From the NCBI RefSeq assembly GCF_014203425.1, contig NZ_JACHJC010000001.1, positions 5,606,001 through 5,670,000 of the forward strand: a DNA stretch of 64,000 nucleotides, in the 5' to 3' direction. The DNA comes from Micromonospora echinospora (lineage in GTDB: Bacteria > Actinomycetota > Actinomycetes > Mycobacteriales > Micromonosporaceae). Below are positions 16,734 through 26,283 of the stretch, piece after piece. The translations under genes were made by a program, and so were the position numbers. The first letter of the stretch is position 1, and each line of letters opens with the position of its first letter. The notes beneath the pieces are model-generated. The model had not been told where the DNA came from. It was given only the letters and a program-made list of their open reading frames with translations, and searched no databases.

Positions 16734-18161
16734 TCACGTGCCGGCCGGGTGCTCCCGCGGTTGCCGCCCGCCCTCGCCGTGGCGCGGCCCCGGTGGACCA
16801 GCCGGGGGCAGCGTGGGCACGGCCGAGAACATCCCGCGCGGGTCGTAGCGGCGCTTGGCCCGGCGCAGCCGCTCCCAGTTCGATCCGTACGCGAGGCGCA
16901 CCCGATCGGTCTCCTCGGGCGCGAGCAGGTTCGGGTAGCCGCCGGGCAGCGCGTGCGGGGCCAGGGCCGCGCTCGTGTGCTCGGCCCACGCCCGGTGCGG
17001 CGCCGGGTCGCCGCCGGGCGTCCAGACCGCGATGATCTCGGCGAGCAGGTGGTCGGCGCGCAGCCCGAACGCGGTCCGCTGCACCGGGACCCGGCTCGCG
17101 GCGCCGTGGAAGTGGTGCAGCGCGATCGCCGAGAACGGCGACGAGACCGCGCCGGCCGCCGCGGTCAGCGCCGCCACCACCGGCTCGTCCACCCGGGCCA
17201 GCCATCGGGTACGCAGCAGGTAGTGGTTGCCGTCGGCCATGCCGCCGTCGAACAGGCGCAGCACGTCCTCGTACGCCAGCGGGGCGACCTGGTCGACGAC
17301 CGGGGTGCCGAGCGCGCGCAGCCGGTCCACCGCGGCCTGTCCCGCCGCCGCGTCGTCGCCGGTGAAGACCGGGGCGAGGAACACCACCGGCTCCCCGGCC
17401 GGGCCGGGCAGGAACCCGGCCATCACGGTCAGCTCGTCCGGGGCGTCCCGCACGGCCTGCCCGTAGCCGCGCAGCACCGCCGTCGCCTGGGCCGCCGGGA
17501 ACAGCAGCATGCCGGCGAGCGCGGCGGCCAGCGGGTGGGTACGCAGGCGCAGCGCGGTGACCACGCCGAAGTTGCCGCCCCCGCCGCGCAGGGCCCAGTA
17601 CAGCTCGGGCTCGTGCTCCGGGTCGGCGGTGACCCGCCGGCCGTCGGCGAGCACCACCTCGGCGCCGAGCAGGTTGTCCAGCGCCAGCCCGTGCCGGCCG
17701 CAGAGCGGGCCGTACCCGCCGGCCATGGTCAGCCCGGCCAGCCCGACCGCCCGCACCACGCCGGTGACCACGACCCGGTCGTACGGCCGCAGGGCGGCGA
17801 TCGCGTCGGCGGCCGTCGCCCCGCCGCCCACTGTGACAGTCGACGCGCCGGGGCCGATGTCGACCTGGCGCATACCGGTGAGGTCGACGACCAGGCCGCC
17901 GTCGCGCAGCGCACGGCCGGCCCAGTCGTGGCCGCCGCCGCGCACCGACAGCGGCAGCCGGCAGCGCCCGGCGACGCGGACCGCGAGCGCGACCTCGTCG
18001 GCGTCCTGGCACCGGGCGACGAGCGCGGGCGTGCCGGCCGGGGCGCCGTTCCAGAGCCGGACGGCGGCCGGGAAGCCCGGGTCGGCGGGGGTGAGCAGGC
18101 GGGCGCCGAGCGCCTCGCGGAGCAGGCCGGTGGCGCGGGGCAGGTCCGGGGCGGAGGTCAT
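16734..18161 (-). CDS. FAD-linked oxidoreductase, berberine-bridge-enzyme type
   Basis: This 475-residue enzyme belongs to the PCMH/BBE-like FAD oxidoreductases that oxidise sugars or alkaloid-like alcohols. The N-terminal FAD domain has SVRGGGHDWAG, whose His would carry the 8-alpha-histidyl flavin link. The C-terminal BBE segment is RVRLAYGSNWERLRRAKRRYD with DPRGMFS. The site where two-link enzymes carry a second Cys reads GVVRAVGLAGLTMAGGYG, without Cys, so a single covalent link is expected. No signal peptide is seen. It stands alone between pyk and a YciI gene; the substrate is unknown. Confidence 0.87.
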   Translation of the reverse strand: MTSAPDLPRATGLLREALGARLLTPADPGFPAAVRLWNGAPAGTPALVARCQDADEVALAVRVAGRCRLPLSVRGGGHDWAGRALRDGGLVVDLTGMRQVDIGPGASTVTVGGGATAADAIAALRPYDRVVVTGVVRAVGLAGLTMAGGYGPLCGRHGLALDNLLGAEVVLADGRRVTADPEHEPELYWALRGGGGNFGVVTALRLRTHPLAAALAGMLLFPAAQATAVLRGYGQAVRDAPDELTVMAGFLPGPAGEPVVFLAPVFTGDDAAAGQAAVDRLRALGTPVVDQVAPLAYEDVLRLFDGGMADGNHYLLRTRWLARVDEPVVAALTAAAGAVSSPFSAIALHHFHGAASRVPVQRTAFGLRADHLLAEIIAVWTPGGDPAPHRAWAEHTSAALAPHALPGGYPNLLAPEETDRVRLAYGSNWERLRRAKRRYDPRGMFSAVPTLPPAGPPGPRHGEGGRQPREHPAGT

Positions 18162-18281
18162 GGCGACTCCTCGGCCGACCCGGGCCGGCGGCGCCGGACG
18201 CGCCGGGATCGGCTCACTGCGCCGGACGCTAGCACCGCCGCACCGGGCCCGCCGTCGCCCGCACGACAGTGCCCCGGGGCG

Positions 18282-18647
18282 TCAGCTCTCCGTCTTGACC
18301 AGCGGGAACTCCAGCGAGCCGGCCGGGCAGAGGAAGGTCAGCACCTCGACCCGGTAGAGACCGGCCTGCACCGCCGGGTCGGCCTCCATGACGCTGCGCA
18401 CGTCGTCCACCGAGCCGGTGCGCGCCAGGCCGAAACCGATCGGCGGGTCCGGTTCCCGGGCCGGGCCGTCCACCGAGCCGTCGACGAGCACGATGCCGCG
18501 CCGTTGCAGCGCCCGCATGTGCTGCAGATGCTCGGCCTGCAGCCGCTGCACGGTCTCATCCGGCAGGGCCCGGCCGGAGGGCCCCGGGTAGAGCACGATG
18601 CACTCGTACGTGTCCAGCGCGAAGTCGAGCTGTGGCGTCGCGCCCAT
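18282..18647 (-). CDS. YciI-like protein
   Basis: This is a 121-residue protein of the YCII-related fold (a dimeric alpha-beta barrel). A conserved His lies in RLQAEHLQHMRALQRRG, followed by GIVLVDGSVDGP, a typical YciI layout. Some relatives are thought to be ring-opening or dehydrochlorinating enzymes, but the function here is unknown. The ATG at 18647 has a GGAGG site 8 bases upstream. Confidence 0.8.
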   Translation of the reverse strand: MGATPQLDFALDTYECIVLYPGPSGRALPDETVQRLQAEHLQHMRALQRRGIVLVDGSVDGPAREPDPPIGFGLARTGSVDDVRSVMEADPAVQAGLYRVEVLTFLCPAGSLEFPLVKTES

Positions 18648-18822
18648 GCGCACCTCCTGACCAGCGTTGCGCTCAGCCTCGCACGGCGGTCCGGTGCGCC
18701 GGGCCCGCTCGCCGCAACTGCCCCGCCGGTCGTCCCGCTGGCTTCGCCGCCGCGATTCGGGGAATGTCCAGGGGTCGGGGCGCGCGCCGCCCGCGACCGC
18801 GTACGAGCACAGGAGGACCGCG

Positions 18823-19689
18823 ATGGCCACCAGCACCCAGCCCGCCAAGGCGTCGGGCAGCTACCGGATCGGTGGTGACCTGCGGGTCGACCGCCTCGGC
18901 TACGGGGCGATGCAGCTCACCGGCCCCGGCGTGTGGGGCGACCCGAAGGACCCGGCCGAGGCGATACGGGTGCTGCGCCGCGCGTACGAGCTTGGCGTCA
19001 CGTTCATCGACACCGCCGACTCGTACGGGCCGTTCGTCAGTGAGCTGCTGATCCGCGAGGCGCTGCACCCGTACGCCGACGACCTGGTCATCGCGACCAA
19101 GGCCGGGCTGACCCGGTCCGGCCCGGACGACTGGCGGCCGGTGGGGCGCCCGGAGTACCTGCGCCAGCAGTGTGAGCTGAGCCTGCGCCACCTGGGCCTG
19201 GACTGCATCCCGCTCTACCAGCTGCACCGCGTCGACGCGAAGGTGCCGCTGGCCGACCAGCTCGGCGAGCTGGCGCTGCTGCGGCAGGAGGGCAAGATCC
19301 GGCACATCGGGCTCTCGCAGGTCAGCGTCGAGCAGATCGAGGCGGCCCGGGAGATCGTCCCGATCGTGTCCGTGCAGAACCTGTACAACCTGGCCGACCG
19401 CGGCGCGGAGGACGTGCTGGCGCACTGCGAGCGTCACGACCTGGCGTTCATCCCCTGGTTCCCGATCGCCACCGGCAACCTGGCCCGGCCCGGCGGCCCG
19501 CTGGACGCGATCTCGACCGGCCACGGCGCCACCCCGGCGCAGCTCGCGCTGGCCTGGCTGCTGCGCCGGTCGCCGGTGATGCTGCCGATCCCGGGTACGT
19601 CGTCGGTGGCGCATCTGGAGGAGAACGTCGCGGCGGCCGAGGTGGAGCTGACCGACGACGAGTTCGAGGCGCTGGCCAAGGCGACCTGA
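18823..19689 (+). CDS. Aldo/keto reductase
   Basis: This is a 288-residue NADPH-dependent TIM-barrel reductase. The catalytic tetrad is visible: Asp and Tyr in FIDTADSYG, Lys in VIATKAGL and His in YQLHRVD. A C-terminal cofactor-binding segment ([19 protein letters not shown]) completes the family pattern. It is close to the Tas/YajO-like group that reduces aldehydes and ketones of unknown identity. The ATG at 18823 has an AGGAGG site 6 bases upstream. The region before it is short and holds no other gene. Confidence 0.93.
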   Translation: MATSTQPAKASGSYRIGGDLRVDRLGYGAMQLTGPGVWGDPKDPAEAIRVLRRAYELGVTFIDTADSYGPFVSELLIREALHPYADDLVIATKAGLTRSGPDDWRPVGRPEYLRQQCELSLRHLGLDCIPLYQLHRVDAKVPLADQLGELALLRQEGKIRHIGLSQVSVEQIEAAREIVPIVSVQNLYNLADRGAEDVLAHCERHDLAFIPWFPIATGNLARPGGPLDAISTGHGATPAQLALAWLLRRSPVMLPIPGTSSVAHLEENVAAAEVELTDDEFEALAKAT

Positions 19690-19778
19690 GTCGGCCGTCA
19701 CACCCACCCGAGCGGCCCTTTCGCGGAATGTGATCGAACAACTACCGTCAGAAGGATTCTCGCGAGTGGGGGTCCGCT

Positions 19779-21371
19779 GTGGAGGAGTTCGACTACGTCA
19801 TCGTGGGGGCCGGCGCGGCGGGATGCGTGCTGGCCAACCGGCTCACCGAGGATCCGGGGACGCGGGTGCTGCTGCTGGAGGCGGGCGGCTGGGACCGCAG
19901 CCCGTACGTGCGGGTGCCGAAGGCGTTCTCCCGGCTGATGGACGACGAGCGCACCGCCTGGCACTACCCGGCCGGCACCGGGCCGGGCCGCGAGGAGATC
20001 TGGCAGCGCGGCCGGATGATCGGCGGCTCGACGTCGGTCAACGGCATGATCTGGAGCCGCGGCGCGGCCCGCGACTGGGACGCCCTCGACCCGCTGGGCT
20101 GGGGCTGGTCGGCCATGCGGCAGGTGTTCACGCGGCTGGAGGACCACCCGCTGGGTCCCGCGCCGCACCGGGGCGTGGGCGGCCCGGTGCGGCTGTCGAT
20201 CGCCACCGCCACCGATCCCCTCGCCGAGGAGATGGTGGCCACCGGCGCCGAGCTGGGCTGGCGCCGGGCCGACGACCTGGACGCCGACGACGACGAGCGG
20301 ATCGGCTACCCCACCGCGACCATCCACGACGGACGGCGGGTCAGCGCCGCCGACGCGTTCCTGCACCCGGTACGGCGCCGGCCCAACCTGACCGTCGAGG
20401 TCGGCGCCGTCGTGCTGCGGGTGCTCGTCGAGGGCGGCCGGGCGGTCGGCGTACGGATGGCGCGCGACGGCCGGGAGGTCGAGCGCCGGGCGGCCGCGGA
20501 GGTGATCCTCGCCGCGGGCGCCCTCGCGACCCCGCACCTGTTGCAGGTCTCCGGCATCGGACCGGCGGACACGCTGCGCGCCGCGGGCGTGCCGGTGCTG
20601 CTCGACCGGCCCCGGGTCGGCGCAGGGCTGCGCGAGCACCGGTCGATGGTGCTCCAGTACCGCCTCGCCGAGCCCGGCGGCCACAACATGACCATCGGCA
20701 GCCCGTTCGGGCAGGCCCGGGCGGCGCTGCGCTGGCTGCTCACCCGGGGCGGCCCGCTCGCCCTGCCGGTGCTCGACGTGGCGGCCCACGTCAAGTCCCG
20801 GCCCGACCTGGACCGCCCGGACGCGCACCTGCTGATGGCGCCGTTCTCCGCCGCGCCGCCGCGGCCCGGCAAGGCCCTCGAACTGGAACGGGAGCCGGGC
20901 CTGATGTGCCTGGGCACCGTCACCCGGCCGGACAGCGAGGGAAGCCTGGCGATCACCGACGCGGACCCACGTACGCCGCCGGCCATCGTGGCGAACTACC
21001 TCACCACTGAGCACGACCGGCGGGTGGCGGCGGACCTGTTCCGCCGGATGCGGGAGTTCTTCGGCACCGGGCCGATCGCGAAGCGGATCAAGGCCGAGAC
21101 GGTGCCCGGCCCGGCGGTCCGCACCGACGCGGAGATCGTCGAGGCGGCGGTGGCGCGCGGCTACTGCGGTTACCACGCCATCGGCACCTGCGCGATGGGC
21201 GACGGCGACGACCACGTGGTCGACCCGCGGCTGCGGGTACGCGGCGTCGACGGGCTGCGGGTGGTCGACGCGTCGGTGCTGCCGGTGATGGTGGCGGGCT
21301 GGACCAGCGCCCCGGTGAGCGCGCTGGCCTGGCGGGCCGCCGACGTGATCACCGGGCGGGACGCGAACTGA
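19779..21371 (+). CDS. GMC family FAD oxidoreductase (choline dehydrogenase-like)
   Basis: This 530-residue flavoenzyme of the glucose-methanol-choline family oxidises an alcohol. The Rossmann motif VIVGAGAAGCVLANRL occupies residues 7-22, LLLEAGG follows, and the PROSITE-type GRMIGGSTSVNGMIWSRG lies at about residues 80-97. The C-terminal catalytic segment has HAIGTCAMG and DASVLPVMVAGWTSAP. It lacks a signal peptide and is therefore cytoplasmic. The GTG start at 19779 begins directly before the FAD motif. The substrate is unknown. Confidence 0.92.
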   Translation: MEEFDYVIVGAGAAGCVLANRLTEDPGTRVLLLEAGGWDRSPYVRVPKAFSRLMDDERTAWHYPAGTGPGREEIWQRGRMIGGSTSVNGMIWSRGAARDWDALDPLGWGWSAMRQVFTRLEDHPLGPAPHRGVGGPVRLSIATATDPLAEEMVATGAELGWRRADDLDADDDERIGYPTATIHDGRRVSAADAFLHPVRRRPNLTVEVGAVVLRVLVEGGRAVGVRMARDGREVERRAAAEVILAAGALATPHLLQVSGIGPADTLRAAGVPVLLDRPRVGAGLREHRSMVLQYRLAEPGGHNMTIGSPFGQARAALRWLLTRGGPLALPVLDVAAHVKSRPDLDRPDAHLLMAPFSAAPPRPGKALELEREPGLMCLGTVTRPDSEGSLAITDADPRTPPAIVANYLTTEHDRRVAADLFRRMREFFGTGPIAKRIKAETVPGPAVRTDAEIVEAAVARGYCGYHAIGTCAMGDGDDHVVDPRLRVRGVDGLRVVDASVLPVMVAGWTSAPVSALAWRAADVITGRDAN

Positions 21372-21387
21372 CCGTCGCGGCGGTTGA

Positions 21388-21417
21388 TGCCGGGCCCGCG
21401 CGGCGGCGGGCCCGGCA
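21388..21417. terminator. Bidirectional hairpin terminator
   Basis: A perfect 12-bp stem (TGCCGGGCCCGC paired with GCGGGCCCGGCA) with a 6-base loop lies between the convergent GMC oxidoreductase and lipase genes, 7 bases from the lipase stop. It can serve both strands. Confidence 0.65.
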
Positions 21418-21423
21418 CGTGCC

Positions 21424-22227
21424 TCAGACCGCGAAGCAGTTCGGCTGGACCGGGGCGCCGGCGAGCACCTGGCGCACCACCGTGTACGTGGTGCCGTCCA
21501 GCACCAGCCCGAGGTGGCCGACGACCCGCAGCGGGCACCACGCCTGCACCAGGACGTTCGTGGCGCCGTCGGCGAGCAGCGCGTTGTCCACCGGCCGGAC
21601 CAGTTCGTCCTGCCAGGTGCGCACGGTGGCCCAGCGGACCGGCCCGGGGGTGTCGTCCCCGGCGTTGAGGTCGGCCAGGAAGCTCGACCCGATCGTCATC
21701 TGCTGGCAGGCGATCACCCCGGCGCAGCTGCCCAGCCCGAGGAAGGCGACCAGGTTGGCGACGTAGGTGCCGTACTGCGGGCTGCCGAGGCTGACGTACT
21801 GGTCGACGGTCGCGGCGCCGCCGAGGTACTTGACGTACCAGCGGCTCACCAGGCCGCCCTCGGAGTGGCCGACCAGGTCGACCCGGGCCGCCCCGGTGGC
21901 GGCGCGGACCCGGTCCACGTAGGACGAGAGCGCCCGGGCGGACTCGCGGATGTCGCCGAGGCCGAGGTTCGGCAACTGGTAGATCGAGACCCGGTAGCCG
22001 TCGGCGCGCAGCCGGGCGGCGAGCGGCTCGTACGCGATGGAGATTCCACTCAGGCCGCCGACCACGATCACCGGGTCGGCGGCCGCGGCGGCGGCCCGTT
22101 GCGCGGCGGTGGTGACGGTGGCCGTCGTCGACGGGGCGGCGGGTTCGGCGGCGGCCGCCTGGGCGGCGGCCGGGACGAGCAGGACGGTGGCGGCGGTGGT
22201 GGCGGCCAGGATCGTTCGGAGCAGCAT
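21424..22227 (-). CDS. Secreted triacylglycerol lipase/esterase
   Basis: This is a 267-residue alpha/beta-hydrolase with a Sec signal peptide (about 1-27, ending AAAQAAAAE). The nucleophile elbow is GHSEGG and the oxyanion region PVIVVGGLSG, as in class 2 (Bacillus/Streptomyces-type) lipases. YVSLGSPQYGTYVAN follows in the usual place, and a likely catalytic His lies in RVVGHLGLV. Two Cys pairs near the C-terminus may form disulfides. The ATG at 22227 has a GGAGG site 8 bases upstream. It lies downstream of the FtsK-like cluster on the same strand, but a 169-bp gap argues for its own promoter. Confidence 0.88.
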   Translation of the reverse strand: MLLRTILAATTAATVLLVPAAAQAAAAEPAAPSTTATVTTAAQRAAAAAADPVIVVGGLSGISIAYEPLAARLRADGYRVSIYQLPNLGLGDIRESARALSSYVDRVRAATGAARVDLVGHSEGGLVSRWYVKYLGGAATVDQYVSLGSPQYGTYVANLVAFLGLGSCAGVIACQQMTIGSSFLADLNAGDDTPGPVRWATVRTWQDELVRPVDNALLADGATNVLVQAWCPLRVVGHLGLVLDGTTYTVVRQVLAGAPVQPNCFAV

Positions 22228-22396
22228 GGGCTGCACCTCCGGGGGGAGGCACCCGGGCGGACCGGGAGGGGACGGGTGGGATCCGATCGATCGTGGACAC
22301 GATGATGCGTGTCCGATTTCACACACGTCAATGAAAAGTTACGCGGCGGTAACCCTTGTCGCGCCCTCCGCGCAAACCGGCAAGCCGGGCCGGCCC

Positions 22397-22660
22397 TCAG
22401 TTGCCCAGTGCCTGGACCTTCGCGATGGTCTCCTGGACGTGCTGCCGGGCCGGCTCCCCGCCCTGCGCGGCCTGCGTTAGCGCCTGCCGGTAGGAGTCGA
22501 TGACGCCGATCAGCGGCCCGGCCGTGGCCCCCTCCAGTGCGCCCGCCACCAGCGCCCGCGCCTCCGCCGCGTCCTGCGCCGCGGCAGCCGTGCGCGCCTT
22601 GGCCTCGTCCAGCTTCTGCGCCGCTGCCGCCAGCCTCGCGATGATCTCCGCCGCGCTCAC
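22397..22660 (-). CDS. Small helical-hairpin protein (DUF6244-like), possible WXG100-like partner
   Basis: The 87-residue product is almost entirely helical: a first amphipathic helix (residues 3-45), a short Gly-containing turn (GATAGPLIG, 43-52) and a second helix (52-84). No signal peptide and no cysteine are present. The size and helix-turn-helix-hairpin layout recall ESAT-6/WXG100 proteins, although the WXG turn itself is absent. I believe it matches an actinobacterial family catalogued as DUF6244, but I cannot check this. It is the third gene downstream of an FtsK/SpoIIIE ATPase and a membrane protein on the same strand. Confidence 0.7.
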   Translation of the reverse strand: MSAAEIIARLAAAAQKLDEAKARTAAAAQDAAEARALVAGALEGATAGPLIGVIDSYRQALTQAAQGGEPARQHVQETIAKVQALGN

Positions 22661-22824
22661 ATGCCCTCCCCCAGCTCACCCACCCGCGGCGAGCCTACCG
22701 CCCTCCCCCGCCTCCACGCCTTCGCGATCTTGCAGTTTCCGCCCCGGCAAAAGCCACATCAAGCCCACCTCAGGGGCCACAAGTCCATGATCGACGGCGC
22801 GAGGCGGGGGCGGGGCAGGGCGGG

Positions 22825-23631
22825 TCAGCGGAGGAGGCGGAACAGGAGCAGGTAGACGCAGAACAGGGACGGGGAGACCAGCGCGCAGATCACGAAGCCC
22901 AGCGGCACGTACCGCCCGGTCGTGGCCTCACCGCCGGCCAGCGCGGGGCGGCCCCAGCGGGCCAGCACGACCTGACCGGCCACGAAGGACAGCAGCGGCA
23001 CCCCGGCGCAGGACAGCGCCGCCACCAGGTCCAGCCCGGCCACCGGCACCGGCGACCCCACGAGCGCGACCAGCATCAGCAGCGAGCCGACGAGCGCGCA
23101 GCCGCCGTACACCGCGACCGCCCGGGCCGGCGCCGACCAGGTCGGCAGCAGCACCGGCGTGCGCGCCAGCGCGTCGGCCTGCTGCCCGTACCCGTCGGCC
23201 TCCCCGGCGAGCCGCTCCGCCGCCGCCAGCTCCGCCGCCGGGTCGCCCGCCCGCGGCGCGGGCACACCCGGAGAGGGGTACGCCCCGACGCCCGCCTGCC
23301 CCGGCGCGGCGGCTGCGCCGCCGGTCGCGCCGTCCCCCGGTCCGGCGCCCGTCCCACCGCCCGGGCCGGCCGAAGCCACCGCCTCCGGCGCGGCCGGTCC
23401 GGCGGCGACAGCGACCGGCGCCTCCGCCGGTACCGAGGTCATCGGCACGCCTATCGCCTGCCCCAGCCGGTCCAGGTGCTGTCCCTGGGCGGCGAGCCGC
23501 TGCCCCAGCTTGTCGACGCCAGCCTGCAGACCACGGCGACGCTCCGCCTCGGCGGCGATCTCCCGCTCCCCGCCCCGCTGCCGGGTGGACAGCTCCCGCA
23601 GCAGCGCCGCGTACTCGTCGAATCCACTCAT
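22825..23631 (-). CDS. Coiled-coil membrane protein of the FtsK-like cluster
   Basis: This 268-residue protein has an N-terminal coiled coil (residues 5-60, rich in Arg, Glu and Gln heptads), a disordered Ala/Gly/Pro linker (65-135), a second short helix, and three C-terminal transmembrane segments (around VYGGCALVGSLLMLVALVG, VAALSCAGVPLLSFVAGQVV and FVICALVSPSLFCVYLLLF). No enzyme motif is visible. It lies 58 bases downstream of the FtsK/SpoIIIE gene. A membrane anchor or docking role for that ATPase is the simplest idea; the function is unknown. Confidence 0.72.
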   Translation of the reverse strand: MSGFDEYAALLRELSTRQRGGEREIAAEAERRRGLQAGVDKLGQRLAAQGQHLDRLGQAIGVPMTSVPAEAPVAVAAGPAAPEAVASAGPGGGTGAGPGDGATGGAAAAPGQAGVGAYPSPGVPAPRAGDPAAELAAAERLAGEADGYGQQADALARTPVLLPTWSAPARAVAVYGGCALVGSLLMLVALVGSPVPVAGLDLVAALSCAGVPLLSFVAGQVVLARWGRPALAGGEATTGRYVPLGFVICALVSPSLFCVYLLLFRLLR

Positions 23632-23689
23632 GCTGGGCCGTCTTCCGTTCGCGACTGCGGGGCTCGCAGGACCGGCTCACTCCTCGCGC

Positions 23690-26206
23690 TCACGTGACGT
23701 CGCTCCCGGCGGCGAACGGCACGATCAGCGCGGTGCGGTGCTCGTGCCGGTCGACAAGCAGGGCGCGGCCCTCGCGCGGCACGTACGCGAGGTCGTGCAC
23801 GCCGAGGTGCAGGCCCAGGTCGGCGGCGGGCACGTTGAGCGCGACCAGCCCGGTGACGTCGTCGCGCTGCCCGCTGCCGCCCAGGTCCTCGGCGAGCCGG
23901 CGCAGCCCGCGCCACCAGCCGAGCACGTGCACCCCGCGCGCGGGCCCCTGACGTAGCACGGCGCGCAGGTCGTCGTACCCGGAGCGGAACGTCGCCGGGT
24001 CGGAGGCGGCGAGCGTCGTGGCGGCGGCGTCCATCCCGAACACCACCAGGTACGTGCGCCCGGACGCCGGATCGTCAGCGGTGACGGCCTCGGCGAGCTG
24101 GGCGCGCAGCGCCTCGGCGTCCAGGCGGCGGACCGGATGCCCGGCGGCGGCGAGCGTCATGGCCAGGTCGTCGGCGGCGTCTGTGGTGCCGGGCGCCAGC
24201 GGCGCGAACAGGAACCGGGCGGTGCCGGGCGCGTGCTGCCGGGCCAGGGAGAGCGCGGCCGACCGGAGCACCTCCGCGCCGACCGCCGCGGTGCCGACCA
24301 CCGCCAGGTGCCGGCCCGGGCTGGCGTCGAGCGCGAATCCGGCCGGGCTGCCGGCGACGTCGACCACGCGGCCGACGAGCGCGTACGGCGGGTCGCCGCC
24401 GGGCACCAGCGCGGTCCAGGCGGGGTCGTCGGCGAGCCGGGGCGTCTCGTGTCCCCGGAAGACCGACGGCGGGCGCGATCCGGCCGGGCGGGCCGCGTGC
24501 AGCTCGTGGCGCAGCGCCGCCAGGTCGGCCGAGGCGGCGTGCGCGTCCGGGAACCGCACCTCCGCGTCCGCGCCGGGCGCGCCGGCGGCGGTGTTGATCA
24601 CTGCTGTGCCGACGGTGAGCCCGCGCGCGGAGTCGTTGCGCGGGTCCAGCACGGCGTCCCCGCCGGGCAGCGCGATCCGCAGCGGGAACTGGCCGAAGAT
24701 GGCCTCGGCCCGGCCGTAGAGCGCCTCGATCCCGGTGGTGCTCTGGCTGGCCAGCACCAGGTGCAGGCCGTACGAGCGGCCCTTGCGGGCCAGCTCCTCG
24801 ATCAGGTCGACCGCCTGCCGGGCCAGCGCGTCGTTGCCGGCGAACAGCACGTGGAACTCGTCGATCACGGTGACGATCCGGGGCGGCCGGGCGTTCGGCG
24901 GCAGGTCGGCGAGCCGGCTGACGCCGTGCCGCTTGAGCAGGTCGGCCCGGCGGCCCAGCTCGGCGCGCAGCTCGCGCAGCACCGCCACGCCGTACTCGCG
25001 GTCGGACTCGATGCCCACCGCGTCGGCGTGCGGCAGCCAGGACGGGTCCCGGTCGGTGGGCACGAACTCGGTGAAGCTCACGCCTTCCTTGAAGTCGAGC
25101 AGCATCAGCCGCAGCTCGGCCGGGGAGTAGCGGGCGGCCAGCCCGTAGAGCACGTCGAGCAGCAGCACCGTCTTGCCGGCGCCGGTCCGCCCGCCGATCA
25201 GCCAGTGCGGCGTGGCGTCGTCGAACGCCACTGCCAGCGGGCGGCGGCCGGCCCGGCCGAGCACGGTACGCAGGCCGGAGGCGGCGGACCCGGCCCAGCG
25301 CTGCGCCGGCAGCAGGTCGGCGAACGTGACGCCGTCCTGGTCGGCGGCCTCGGCGTACCGGCGGGCCAGCGCGGTCACCGCGGCGTGCGACGGGTCGCCG
25401 TCGAGCACCACCGGCGCGGCCAGCCCGCTGCCGTCGGCGCTGAACGGGCGGCCGGGCGGGTCACCGACGAGCGTGTACCGCTCGGTGATCCGCAGCTGGG
25501 TGGTGGCGCCGAGCGGCGGCGCGGCGCTCGGGCCGGCGGCCGGGTGACCGGCCAGCAGCACACAGACCGCCGCTGCGGGGCCGGCGTGGGTGAGCGCTGC
25601 GAGCCGGGCCAGCTCCCGGGGCGGCGGCGCGGACGCGGCGACCACCACCAGCAGCTCCCGGTCCTCCGGCGCGGATCGCTGGGCGGTACGCGCGTGCCGC
25701 TCGGCCGCGTCGAGCAGGGCCGTCGTCTCCGCCTCGGTGGTCGCCGCCGCGGCGAGCACCCCGGCGTCGTGCAGCGGGCGCAGCGGCAGGAACGCCGCGC
25801 CGAAGGCGGCCTGGTCGATGCCGACGACCCGGATCGTCCCGGCCGGAGCGGCGGTCAGCAGCCGCACCACCACCGCCCGCAGCAGCTCGCCGACGCGCGG
25901 GTCGCGGGCGTCCTGATCGAGCGCCAGGTGCGCGCCCGCCCCCACCGGCACGAGCACCGGGAACGCGCCGTCGACAGTGGTCGCCGCGCCGAGGCGTACC
26001 GGAACGGGGTGGGTCGCGACCCGGGCGGTGCCGGGCACCGCGGCGGCCAGCTCACCGCCGAGGCGGGCCAGCCGCGCGACAAGTTCGGGGCTGCCGACCG
26101 GCGCCGGACCGGCGGCGCCGAGCAGGTGCCGGGCCGCTTCCCAGTGGCGCAGGGCCCGCCGGTGCCGATCGACCGCCTGCCGGTACGCCGAAGCGAGTCT
26201 TCCCAC
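23690..26206 (-). CDS. FtsK/SpoIIIE-domain ATPase, EccC-like, soluble
   Basis: This 838-residue protein starts with a coiled-coil segment (residues 1-55). The middle holds a complete FtsK/SpoIIIE ATPase with Walker A GGRTGAGKT near residue 340, LMLLDFKEGVSF, and Walker B RIVTVIDEFHVLF near residue 447. The C-terminal third looks like a second, degenerate ATPase module, where the P-loop reads LAVVGTAAVGAEVLR without GKT. A chain with one active and one decayed module resembles EccC of type VII secretion more than the chromosome translocase FtsK. No transmembrane helix is seen. The GTG at 26206 has a GGAGGG site. The next two genes on the strand encode a membrane protein and a small helical protein. 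Confidence 0.85.
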   Translation of the reverse strand: MGRLASAYRQAVDRHRRALRHWEAARHLLGAAGPAPVGSPELVARLARLGGELAAAVPGTARVATHPVPVRLGAATTVDGAFPVLVPVGAGAHLALDQDARDPRVGELLRAVVVRLLTAAPAGTIRVVGIDQAAFGAAFLPLRPLHDAGVLAAAATTEAETTALLDAAERHARTAQRSAPEDRELLVVVAASAPPPRELARLAALTHAGPAAAVCVLLAGHPAAGPSAAPPLGATTQLRITERYTLVGDPPGRPFSADGSGLAAPVVLDGDPSHAAVTALARRYAEAADQDGVTFADLLPAQRWAGSAASGLRTVLGRAGRRPLAVAFDDATPHWLIGGRTGAGKTVLLLDVLYGLAARYSPAELRLMLLDFKEGVSFTEFVPTDRDPSWLPHADAVGIESDREYGVAVLRELRAELGRRADLLKRHGVSRLADLPPNARPPRIVTVIDEFHVLFAGNDALARQAVDLIEELARKGRSYGLHLVLASQSTTGIEALYGRAEAIFGQFPLRIALPGGDAVLDPRNDSARGLTVGTAVINTAAGAPGADAEVRFPDAHAASADLAALRHELHAARPAGSRPPSVFRGHETPRLADDPAWTALVPGGDPPYALVGRVVDVAGSPAGFALDASPGRHLAVVGTAAVGAEVLRSAALSLARQHAPGTARFLFAPLAPGTTDAADDLAMTLAAAGHPVRRLDAEALRAQLAEAVTADDPASGRTYLVVFGMDAAATTLAASDPATFRSGYDDLRAVLRQGPARGVHVLGWWRGLRRLAEDLGGSGQRDDVTGLVALNVPAADLGLHLGVHDLAYVPREGRALLVDRHEHRTALIVPFAAGSDVT

Positions 26207-26283
26207 CGTCCGCCCTCCGACGTCATGCGATCGAGGGAACCCTAACGGACGCGCACCACAGCGGCACGTGGCGCTCCGCACCG

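Noticed and set aside
15165..18878. A 1237-codon open frame on the plus strand across pyk and the FAD oxidoreductase.
   Set aside because: It crosses two well-supported minus-strand genes and an intergenic region and has no recognisable protein features.
23690..26206. Calling the FtsK/SpoIIIE protein the chromosome translocase FtsK.
   Set aside because: It lacks the N-terminal membrane helices and the C-terminal gamma winged helix, and it has an extra degenerate ATPase module.
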